Assembly: GCA_030066135.1 (NCBI GenBank)
Contig: JASJCD010000008.1
Coordinates: forward strand, 1 to 36,762
Reading direction: 5' to 3'
Length of the DNA: 36,762 bases
Source: Desulfobacterales bacterium
GTDB lineage: Bacteria; Desulfobacterota; Desulfobacteria; Desulfobacterales; UBA5852
Part shown: positions 8,895-15,769 of the stretch, one piece after another
Layout of the letters: the number at the start of each line of letters is the position of its first letter
How positions within the stretch are numbered: position 1 is the first letter of the stretch
Notes under the pieces: model-generated
Databases searched by the model: none
What the model was told of the DNA's origin: nothing
What the model saw: the letters and a program-made list of their open reading frames with translations, nothing else
Translations under genes and position numbers: made by a program

Positions 8895-9662
8895 ATGATG
8901 CCCGCAAGCGAGACCAACAGCATCGGCATGGAACTCATCAAACTGCCGGCCGGAAGCTTTGTCATGGGCGGCGACTGGGACGCCGAGCAGGCCGACGAAA
9001 ACGAACTGCCGCAGCACGAGGTGGTCTTCAAGCAGCCTTTATACATCGGGCGCACCCCGGTGACGCAGGCGCAATGGGAAGCCGTCATGGGCAACAACCC
9101 GAGCGAGTTCAAGGGTGGCGATCACCCGGTGGAAACCGTTTCCCATGAAGACGCGGCCGAATTCCTGCAACGCTTGAATCAGCGCGAAGAAAACCCGGGC
9201 TACCGCCTGCCCACCGAGGCCGAGTGGGAGTACGCTGCCCGGGCCGGATCCACGAGCACCTACTGCTTCGGCCCCCAAACGGCCAAGCTGGCCGAGTACG
9301 CCTGGTTCCAGAAAAACAGCGGCCGCACGACCCACCCCGTGGGCCAGCTGGCGCCCAACGCCTGGGGGCTCCATGACATGCACGGCAATGTGCACGAGTG
9401 GTGCGCCGACTGGTTCGACCGCAACTACTACGCCCGCAGCCCCGGCGAAAACCCGCGCGGCCCGCGCAAGGGCGTGGCCCGGTGCCTGCGCGGCGGCGAC
9501 TGGGGCTCCGAGGCCTGGTACTGCCGCTGCGCCATCCGCAGCCTGAGCGCCCCCACGCGCCGCAGTCCTCGGGTGGGGTTTCGCATCGTCCAGCCACATG
9601 AGCGGCCGCGTCCGCCCCGTAAGCCGCGCGGCCTGATGGCCAAAGTCTTTTCCTCGCACTGA
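8895..9662 (+). CDS. SUMF1/formylglycine-generating-enzyme-fold protein
   Basis: A 255-residue protein with the whole SUMF1 fold: MELIKLPAGSFVMGG, the substrate-entry block RTPVTQAQWEAVMG, YRLPTEAEWEYAARAG, GLHDMHGNVHEWCADW, then LRGGDWG and a C-terminal GFRIV. True formylglycine-generating enzymes have two active-site Cys spaced C-x4-C before the final Arg-rich block. Here the same place reads WYCRCAIR, so the pair is not conserved as such and sulfatase activation should not be assumed. The start ATG 8895 has AAGGAG just upstream; the in-frame sequence before it, back to 8799, looks non-coding. It is the last gene of the radical-enzyme cluster, 146 nt after the GNAT gene, and converges on the glycosyltransferase. 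Confidence 0.85.
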   Translation: MMPASETNSIGMELIKLPAGSFVMGGDWDAEQADENELPQHEVVFKQPLYIGRTPVTQAQWEAVMGNNPSEFKGGDHPVETVSHEDAAEFLQRLNQREENPGYRLPTEAEWEYAARAGSTSTYCFGPQTAKLAEYAWFQKNSGRTTHPVGQLAPNAWGLHDMHGNVHEWCADWFDRNYYARSPGENPRGPRKGVARCLRGGDWGSEAWYCRCAIRSLSAPTRRSPRVGFRIVQPHERPRPPRKPRGLMAKVFSSH

Positions 9663-9663
9663 T

Positions 9664-9740
9664 CCGGCGCACCGGCTCCGGGGATGGCGGAGGCTAGACG
9701 CCGGCCGATGGCAGGCGCCCGTCAACCCCTGGTGCGCCGG
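9664..9740. repeat. Inverted repeat at convergent gene ends
   Basis: A 10-bp perfect inverted repeat: CCGGCGCACC at 9664-9673 and GGTGCGCCGG at 9731-9740. It spans the junction between the SUMF1-fold gene and the convergent glycosyltransferase, whose last codons form the right arm. The loop is about 57 nt and there is no T-tract, so a classical intrinsic terminator is not supported. In GC-rich DNA such a match may be chance. Confidence 0.3.
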
Positions 9741-10804
9741 TGGTGGTACTGCCGGGCCAGCGCACCGCCGTCGGCCGTAAGGCGCGCAACCATGTCGAGA
9801 ATGGCGGTGTTGTCTTCGGCCTGGTAGCCCTCGAGTCGCACCTTGAATTCCGGCAGATGGTAGAGAAAGCCGGCAATCGCCTTGGGGTCGGGTGTTGCCA
9901 GCGCCTGGCCGAAACCCAGCCGGTCCAGGAAGAAGGCATTGATCTCCTGCTCGAACTGGCCACGCATGGGCAGTGCCAAATAGGGTTTGCGCAGGAAGAG
10001 GGACTCGGTGATCAAGGTGTAGCCGGCGGTGGCCATCACGGCCTTGCTGGCCGCGAGGTCCGCCAGAAAACCCTCGCGGCTGGGTCTTTTGAAGCACAAA
10101 TTGGCTTCCGTGCGCGCATCCCCCTGACCGTAAACGATAAAGCGCTCGCGCGGAAAATCCCGCAGCATTTCGACGAACGATTCAAACCCGCTGGTAAGAT
10201 AGACCAGAATGTGATCTTGCTGACCGGGTTGCAGGGCCAGGACTTCGGGGCGCAGGATGGGCGGGAAGAGAAACGTCCGGTCGTTTCGGGTTTCACCAAA
10301 AAAGAAGGTGGTTACCAGGGAAACGTCCGGTCGGGGGATCATGCTGCGAATGAGGTTGCGGGTCAGCACACGGTCTTTCTTGAGCGCGGCCGGGCAAGGA
10401 AAGTCCATGTAACGCAGCCGGTGCTGATTATCCACCGTCACCAGCGGCAGATCGTAGTGGTTGGCGAGATAGGCGGTCATGGGTTCAAAGTCGCTAAAAA
10501 CCACATCGGGCGCGAACGCTTTGAAAACCGTCTCTTTGAGGGCCGTCAACTTGCGGTGGCCTTGGGGCAGCCGCTGGAGATTGTCCGCCAGCGTGCGCCG
10601 TTTGGAAACCTTGTTGTCGACGCTGCAGATGTGGAGCCCCTCGGTAGCGAATACATCGAAACGTGCCTGCAGGTTGCGCAGCCCCCGGTCGTAGGTCACG
10701 ATCCTGACGGTGTGCCCCAGGTCAACCAGGTGGCCGGCCACCACCGCGGCCCGGGAGGAATGCCCTGCGCCCTCACCGGATACCCCGTAGACGATCTTGG
10801 TCAT
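9722..10804 (-). CDS. MJ1255/VC2487-family glycosyltransferase
   Basis: A 360-residue predicted GT-B glycosyltransferase. It begins MTKIVYGVSGEGAGHSSR, the nucleotide-sugar transferase glycine-rich start typical of the MJ1255/VC2487 family. The C-terminal domain has ATAGYTLITESLFLRKPYLALP, the donor-binding Gly/Glu region, followed by QFEQEINAFFLDRLGFG. The start ATG at 10804 has GAGAG before it, and the 13 further codons upstream are less likely. No signal peptide or membrane helix is seen, so it is cytosolic or peripheral and may modify a lipid or wall glycan. It is the last gene of a minus-strand run after the DUF2914 protein and diguanylate cyclase, 80 nt behind the latter. Acceptor and sugar are unknown. 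Confidence 0.82.
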   Translation of the reverse strand: MTKIVYGVSGEGAGHSSRAAVVAGHLVDLGHTVRIVTYDRGLRNLQARFDVFATEGLHICSVDNKVSKRRTLADNLQRLPQGHRKLTALKETVFKAFAPDVVFSDFEPMTAYLANHYDLPLVTVDNQHRLRYMDFPCPAALKKDRVLTRNLIRSMIPRPDVSLVTTFFFGETRNDRTFLFPPILRPEVLALQPGQQDHILVYLTSGFESFVEMLRDFPRERFIVYGQGDARTEANLCFKRPSREGFLADLAASKAVMATAGYTLITESLFLRKPYLALPMRGQFEQEINAFFLDRLGFGQALATPDPKAIAGFLYHLPEFKVRLEGYQAEDNTAILDMVARLTADGGALARQYHHRRTRG

Positions 10805-10884
10805 GGCCGTTCTCTCTAATTGATACGTGCCGAAGCGTGGCATGCCGTCGGCGGTAATCGCCGGCAGCGCCCGTTAATATGCGG

Positions 10885-11724
10885 CTATCCGTGGTAGGAA
10901 GCATAGCGGGTATTGTTCTTGCCGGCTTTCTTCACCGCCCACATCAAACGCTCCGAAGCCCGGATCATCTCCCGCGGCGCTTTGGGGGCCGAAAAGAAAG
11001 TGACCACGCCCACGCTGAGGGTCACCGGCCATTTGTTGTCTGCCATCAGTTCGGTGAGGCGGTTGCAGAGCTTGGGGATGACCACGCGGGCGGCGTCCTG
11101 ATCGGTCTCGGGCAGCAGCAGGATGTACTCGTCGCCGCCCAGGCGCGCCACCCGGTCGGTGGCCCGCAGGTAGCGCATCATGGCACGCGCCACTTTCCGC
11201 AGCAGGGTATCCCCGACCGTGTGACCGAAACGGCTGTTGATCGCCTTGAAATTGTCGATCCCGATATAAGCCAGGGTCATCGGGCGGCCAAAGCGCTGGG
11301 TCTTGCGGTGCTCATTTTCCACCAGGTTATAAATGGCCCGGCTGTTGAGGGCCCCGGTCAGGAAATCTGTCAGCGAGAGGGCCTGGGTGCGGGATCGGGC
11401 CCGCTGCCAGCGGGCCAGCAGAATGACGCCCAGGAGATAGACCGTCCCCCAGGAGGCATGCCACCAGAGGGCTGCGCTCAGGGGTGAATGCTGTCCACCG
11501 GTGTAGTGAACGCTCACCCACTGGAAAGCGATGCAGACCAGTGCCAGCATCATACCCGGGCCCCGCCCGGCCTGGAGCGTCACGAAGTAAAGGGGCAGCA
11601 GGTGGACGACCGCCAGTGAAAACCGGCTGCCGGCGAGATAATCCAGCACGGCCACCACCCCGGCCGATGTTACCCCAATGGTCAGGATGACCAGTCTCTG
11701 CTGCCCCTCGGTCAATGCACGCAT
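10885..11724 (-). CDS. Membrane-anchored GGDEF diguanylate cyclase
   Basis: A 279-residue protein. The N-terminal third has about four hydrophobic helices (residues 10-105), a small integral-membrane sensor. It is followed by a GGDEF domain from about residue 120 (SLTDFLTGALNSRAIYNLV). The active-site signature is GGDEY with RLGGDEYILLLPET around it, so cyclic di-GMP synthesis should be possible. An RxxD inhibitory I-site (RATD) lies exactly five residues before GGDEY, so product feedback is expected. It starts 9 nt after the DUF2914 stop with only a weak GAG-type ribosome site, suggesting translation coupled to the upstream gene. The input signal is unknown. Confidence 0.9.
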   Translation of the reverse strand: MRALTEGQQRLVILTIGVTSAGVVAVLDYLAGSRFSLAVVHLLPLYFVTLQAGRGPGMMLALVCIAFQWVSVHYTGGQHSPLSAALWWHASWGTVYLLGVILLARWQRARSRTQALSLTDFLTGALNSRAIYNLVENEHRKTQRFGRPMTLAYIGIDNFKAINSRFGHTVGDTLLRKVARAMMRYLRATDRVARLGGDEYILLLPETDQDAARVVIPKLCNRLTELMADNKWPVTLSVGVVTFFSAPKAPREMIRASERLMWAVKKAGKNNTRYASYHG

Positions 11725-11733
11725 TGTGAGCCG

Positions 11734-12156
11734 CTACTCGACCACGAACTGGACCGATCCCAGCACCTGGTCGGCGTCATCCTGCAGGTATACTTTCCAA
11801 TTGCCCTGGCGGTCTCCGATTTTCTTACTGGCATAGGTTCGCCAGCGGGCGCCGGCACCCAGCGAGAGCGGTACCCGGGCCACCTCTTCTTCACCGAAAT
11901 ACCAGACCATCTGCACCTTGACGGGCTGGCTGATATCACGGGCTTCCAGATAGCAGAAAACAATTTCGGTTCCCGCCGGGAATACGTCCGTAATCCCCAC
12001 CGGTTCGCGATCCTGGACATCCGTGCCGACCACCAGGCGTTCGACGCTGAAGGGCGCCCCCTGGGCCGCCGCTCCGCCGGCCATGAGGGTTAAAACCAGT
12101 AAGGTACTCAATATTGCCGTCAATAGATGCCGTCGGTGCATGACACAAAATTGCAT
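11734..12156 (-). CDS. DUF2914 domain protein with signal peptide
   Basis: 140 residues. An N-terminal signal peptide (RRHLLTAILSTLLVLTLMAGG, then AAAQG as likely cleavage site) is followed by a compact beta-rich DUF2914 domain. Visible blocks are IVFCYLEA, VQMVWYFGEEEVARVPL, RWRTYASKKI and GNWKVYLQDDADQVLGSVQF. The family is found in exported or membrane-anchored proteins of Proteobacteria and has no established biochemical role. The start ATG 12156 is fixed by AGGAG seven nt upstream; 65 more codons upstream are open by chance. It leads an operon with the diguanylate cyclase and a glycosyltransferase, which hints at cell-envelope or surface-glycan control. That link is inference. Confidence 0.82.
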   Translation of the reverse strand: MQFCVMHRRHLLTAILSTLLVLTLMAGGAAAQGAPFSVERLVVGTDVQDREPVGITDVFPAGTEIVFCYLEARDISQPVKVQMVWYFGEEEVARVPLSLGAGARWRTYASKKIGDRQGNWKVYLQDDADQVLGSVQFVVE

Positions 12157-12426
12157 TCGCAGCTCCTTTCGATATTGACCATCGCTTAAATTGCGTTGGT
12201 TTCTTCCCGTAAAGCGGGAAGCCTGTGTGTACCGCCAAGGAAATCCTAATTTCTCCGATCGAATGTGAAATCGGCACGATTGGCCGCAGCGGTCGGAATC
12301 GACCGGGGTATCGTCCCGAATCAAGCCGGGCATGTTTTGCAGGGGCCGCATTACGATTCACGCCCAGGTAAAAGCACTTGGGGCGGTTCCCCCCGGTCCT
12401 CAGGCCGGGCAGCGTCTCGGCCTGGA

Positions 12427-13326
12427 CTACAGCAGCGATTGATCACGCGGCATCCCCATGGCGTGGTAGCCTTTGTCGACATAAACAACCGACCCGGTGA
12501 TGCCGCTGGCCAGCGGGCTGCAGAGGAAGGCGGCTGTCTGGCCGACCTCGGCGGCGGTCAGCTTGTCACCCAAAGGGGCATTCTGAGCGACATATTCCAC
12601 CATGCGGTCAATGGCGCCGATGGCGGATGCCGCCCGTGAAGCCAGGGGACCGGCCGAAATGCAGTTGACCCGCACCTGATGGCGACGACCGGCTTCATGC
12701 GCCAGCACACGCACATCGCTTTCCAGCGCCGCTTTGGCGGAGCTCATCCCCCCGCCATATCCCGGGATGACCCGCTGGCCGGCCAGATAGCTCAAGGCCA
12801 GAAAGGCGCCGCCCGGGGCCATCAGCGGTGCCAGACGGTGCACCATGGCCACCAGCGAATAAGCGCTCACGTTGACGGCCGCCAGATAGCCGCTGCGGCT
12901 GGTCTCCAGGAGGGGGTTCTGAACCTCGGGACCGTTGGCCAGCGAATGCACGACGATGTCGAGCGGCTTTTCGCCGCCGTCTTTTTTCAGGTTGTGGACC
13001 AAGCCCTCCAGGGTGAAGTCGCCGACATCTTTGTAGCGCTTGTTGGTCCTGATTTCTTCGGGCACCTCCTCCAGGGTGTCGAAGGCGGCATCCAGCGGGT
13101 AGATGTTTTCAAACGTCAAAAGCGTGCCATCGCTTAGACGCCGGGAATCGTCGAGTTTACCGCGGGACAACAGCATTTTGAATATATTCCAGGTCGGCGG
13201 CCAGGTACCGACACTGACCCGGGCGCCTGCCTCGATCAGCGCCTTGGCAATGGCGAACCCATACCCTTTATCGTCCGCCACACCGGCAACCAGGGCATGC
13301 TTTCCCTTGAGATCGATCATCAACAT
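12427..13326 (-). CDS. fabI: Enoyl-[acyl-carrier-protein] reductase, plant/chlamydial-type long FabI
   Basis: A 299-residue NAD(P)H-dependent reductase for the last step of each fatty-acid elongation cycle. It starts LKGKHALVAGVADDKGYGFA, the FabI-type nucleotide loop. It then has the insert characteristic of plant and chlamydial enzymes (VGTWPPTWNIF, RLSDGTLLTFENIYPLDAAFD, EVPEEIRTNKRY), absent from the roughly 260-residue E. coli form. Catalytic elements SYLAGQRVIPGYGGGMSSAK give both active-site Tyr and a Lys eight residues after the second Tyr, as in the Brassica enzyme. HSLANGPEVQNPLLETSR and NCISAGPLASRAASAIG follow. Start ATG 13326 (or 13320) has only a purine-rich GGGAAAG upstream. 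It lies downstream of MATE and PlsB, fitting a lipid-synthesis cluster. Confidence 0.93.
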   Translation of the reverse strand: MLMIDLKGKHALVAGVADDKGYGFAIAKALIEAGARVSVGTWPPTWNIFKMLLSRGKLDDSRRLSDGTLLTFENIYPLDAAFDTLEEVPEEIRTNKRYKDVGDFTLEGLVHNLKKDGGEKPLDIVVHSLANGPEVQNPLLETSRSGYLAAVNVSAYSLVAMVHRLAPLMAPGGAFLALSYLAGQRVIPGYGGGMSSAKAALESDVRVLAHEAGRRHQVRVNCISAGPLASRAASAIGAIDRMVEYVAQNAPLGDKLTAAEVGQTAAFLCSPLASGITGSVVYVDKGYHAMGMPRDQSLL

Positions 13327-13415
13327 CTTCTATTCTTTCCCTCCCGTCGTATCGATTCCGCGGTCAACCACGGCCGCTGGAAATTTGTTTGGCGGCGGGG
13401 CGCCTTGTGCGCGGG

Positions 13416-13441
13416 GTGGTCGCCGGTGGCCGGGCGACCAC
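13416..13441. other. GC-rich hairpin between MATE and fabI genes
   Basis: A 9-bp perfect stem: GTGGTCGCC at 13416-13424 pairs with GGCGACCAC at 13433-13441, with an 8-nt loop. It sits in the 196-nt gap between the MATE stop and the fabI start. There is no T-run on the minus strand after it, so it is more likely an attenuating or mRNA-processing structure than an intrinsic terminator. The rest of the gap shows no gene. Confidence 0.35.
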
Positions 13442-13522
13442 AGGCTTTGGGACACCGCCAGCCTGTAAAGTTTTGCCTACCATGGATTCGGGGCGAAGTC
13501 GAGCCGACGCCATTGGTGGGGT

Positions 13523-14881
13523 TCACCCGGAATTGACGATCTCCGGCTTAGCGGCCAAAGGGCTGCGGCCCACGCCGGGCCACACGCGCAGGATGCCAAA
13601 CAGGGCCCGCAGCGACACCCACCCGCCGGTGATCGCCCACAGCCACACCAGGGCGCGCGGGTGGGTGGTGTCGAGCAGGACAACGGCCAGGGCCCCGGCG
13701 GCCGAAGCACCCAGCATGGCATTGCGCAGATAGCCAAAATCACCGCTGCCCCAGTGAATCCCGTCGGTGGCAAACGCAAAGGCATTGATGGGCTGAAAGA
13801 TGAGGGCCACTGTCCAGGCCGCCGGAAAAAGAGGGCGCGCGGCGGCCGGCACCATGGCAAGGGCCACCCAGTGGGTGCCCAATCCCATGGCGATGGCCAG
13901 AAAGAGACCGGCCCCGAAGCTCCAGAGACAGACCAGCCCGGCAACACGCCGGGCCTGGAGACGATCACCGCAGCCCAGAAAGTAACCCACCAGACTCTGC
14001 CCGGATATGGCAAAGGCGTCCAGAAGCAGCGCCGTCAGCACCCATACCTGGCGGATGGCCTGGTGAACGGCGCCGGCCTCGGGCCCGATCTGGGTGGCTG
14101 CGCGCGTGGTCAGCACCAGAAAAGCCGTGAGCAGGCCGGTGCGCAGAAACATGTCGCCGCCGATATGCAGCAGGCGTCGCAAATGTTCAGGCACCCATCG
14201 CCATTTGAGGCCGCCGGAAGCCTGCACCACGACAATGGCCCACACCGCCCCCACCCACTGGCTGAGCGCACTGGCCAGAGCCGCGCCTCTGATGCCCATG
14301 GCCGGCAGAGGGCCCAGGCCAAAAATCAGCAGGGCATCCAGAACGATATTAAGCAGGTTGAGGCCGGCCGCGATGGCTAGCGGGGCGGTCATGTCCTGGC
14401 GACCCCTCAGAATGCCGAAAGCAGCCAGGGTGACCACTACAGCCGGGGCGCCCCATAGACGGATGCGCATGTAGACGACCGCGTCTTCATAGACACGGCC
14501 CGTGGCTTCCATAAAATCGACCGCAACGGGTATCAGCCCGTAGCCCAGGACCAACAGCGCCAGGCCCAGGATAAAAGCCAGGGTCAGGGCCAGGGTGCTG
14601 ATCTCGGCCGCTTCCCGGGACGCCTGCCGGCCCAGCCGCTGGGCAACCTCCGTCTGGGTGCCGACGCCCAGAAAATTGAAGATCCAGAAAACCCCGGAAA
14701 GCAGAGTTGCGCCCACGCCCAGGGCCGCCAGCGACGGCGCCCCCAGCCGGGCCACGAAAGCCGTATCGACGGCCCCGGTGATGGGCTCCGCCGCCAGGGA
14801 CACCAGCACCGGCAGTGCGAGGCGCACCAGGGTGGTGTGGGGGGCGCGCTGGAAAGGATGCGGGGGCGTTTGGCTCGGCAT
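13523..14881 (-). CDS. MATE family efflux transporter
   Basis: 452 residues with about twelve hydrophobic helices in two six-helix halves, the MATE layout. The first helix carries the typical LALPVLVSLAAEPITGAVDTAFVARLG. The helix-2 to helix-3 region reads GVGTQTEVAQRLGR, and an internal block NLLNIVLDALLIFGLG is the usual mid-protein signature. The sequence looks like the DinF-related branch. It would export organic cations or drugs in exchange for Na+ or H+; the substrate cannot be told. It begins 13 nt after the AsmA-like gene with no strong ribosome site, which suggests coupling in the same minus-strand operon. Confidence 0.9.
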   Translation of the reverse strand: MPSQTPPHPFQRAPHTTLVRLALPVLVSLAAEPITGAVDTAFVARLGAPSLAALGVGATLLSGVFWIFNFLGVGTQTEVAQRLGRQASREAAEISTLALTLAFILGLALLVLGYGLIPVAVDFMEATGRVYEDAVVYMRIRLWGAPAVVVTLAAFGILRGRQDMTAPLAIAAGLNLLNIVLDALLIFGLGPLPAMGIRGAALASALSQWVGAVWAIVVVQASGGLKWRWVPEHLRRLLHIGGDMFLRTGLLTAFLVLTTRAATQIGPEAGAVHQAIRQVWVLTALLLDAFAISGQSLVGYFLGCGDRLQARRVAGLVCLWSFGAGLFLAIAMGLGTHWVALAMVPAAARPLFPAAWTVALIFQPINAFAFATDGIHWGSGDFGYLRNAMLGASAAGALAVVLLDTTHPRALVWLWAITGGWVSLRALFGILRVWPGVGRSPLAAKPEIVNSG

Positions 14882-14894
14882 GAATAGGGCGGGT

Positions 14895-15689
14895 CTAGTT
14901 GCCCAGCAGTCCTTTTACCTTGCTCTTGACGTCTTCGACCTGCTTCTTGGTTTTATCATCGAGGCCTTTTACGGAGATCCCCTTGACCGTGACGCCCAGT
15001 TCTTCGAGCCCCTTGCCCAGGGCGGCGGTCACATCGGGAGACTGCACCTGCTTGTAAAGCTCGGCCAGGATCAGGTTGGCGGCTTTGGCCGGCGTGACGC
15101 CCTCCTTCTTGCCCCCGACATCCTTCAGTTCGATATAGGGCAGATTGGCCGTGACCGTCTGGCCCGCCAGGACATTGGCCGTCAGGTTCACGCGGCCGTC
15201 TTTGATGACCATGCTCCGGATCAGCAGCTTCTTACCGCCGCTATCACCCGTTTCGGCTTTTTTCTGAGCATCACCGCCGGACTTGCCGCCGCCCGTCTGC
15301 TGCTTCACATTGCGCAGCAAAGCATTGAAATTGTCACCCCGGCCGGATCGCTCATAGGTGATCTCCGGCGCCACGATTTCGATCTTGTCGATAACGATCG
15401 GGTTGCCGGTCAGTGATTTTTCATCCACGTTGACGTAGATACTGCCAACCTTCATGGCGTCGGGGGATTTGAACCCCTTCGGGTTGCCCAGCAGAAAATC
15501 CTTCAGTTTGACTTCGCCGGAGAAGAGTGAAACCCCGGCGTCACCCAGTTGCACCTGGGTCTGGGTTATCTCCGGCCCGTAGGTATTGACGGCCTTTTTG
15601 ATGATCGGGCCCAGGTTGGACAATCCAAAGAAGACAATCGCGGCGACCACCACCACGAGGACACAACCGATCAGCACCAGTTTCTTCAT
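14895..15689 (-). CDS. AsmA-like/DUF748-type periplasmic membrane-anchored protein
   Basis: 264 residues. One N-terminal anchor (KKLVLIGCVLVVVVAAIVFFG) is followed by a periplasmic domain of alternating strands in the style of AsmA/TamB-like lipid-transfer proteins (LSNLGPIIKKAVNTYGPEITQTQVQLGDAGVSLF shape, then LLGNPKGF). A low-complexity Lys/Gly/Gln-rich linker sits near 135-160. The last quarter is a Lys-rich amphipathic helix (GLDDKTKKQVEDVKSKVKGLLGN). ATG 15689 is chosen for AAAGGAG seven to eight nt upstream; 10 further codons are open. Family members with this N-terminal pattern are linked to outer-membrane lipid homeostasis, which fits its position next to plsB, but the role here is inferred only. 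Confidence 0.72.
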   Translation of the reverse strand: MKKLVLIGCVLVVVVAAIVFFGLSNLGPIIKKAVNTYGPEITQTQVQLGDAGVSLFSGEVKLKDFLLGNPKGFKSPDAMKVGSIYVNVDEKSLTGNPIVIDKIEIVAPEITYERSGRGDNFNALLRNVKQQTGGGKSGGDAQKKAETGDSGGKKLLIRSMVIKDGRVNLTANVLAGQTVTANLPYIELKDVGGKKEGVTPAKAANLILAELYKQVQSPDVTAALGKGLEELGVTVKGISVKGLDDKTKKQVEDVKSKVKGLLGN

Positions 15690-15769
15690 TGGTAAGTCTC
15701 CTTTCATGCTGCGCTGCAATTATAACCAGGACAATGGGACGGGTCCCGAATGGTCAATGGCCGGTGGCG

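Noticed and set aside
8799-9662. Formylglycine-generating enzyme annotation with full-length frame
   Set aside because: The first 32 codons are before a good ribosome site, and the catalytic Cys pair is not in the expected spacing, so only the fold is claimed.
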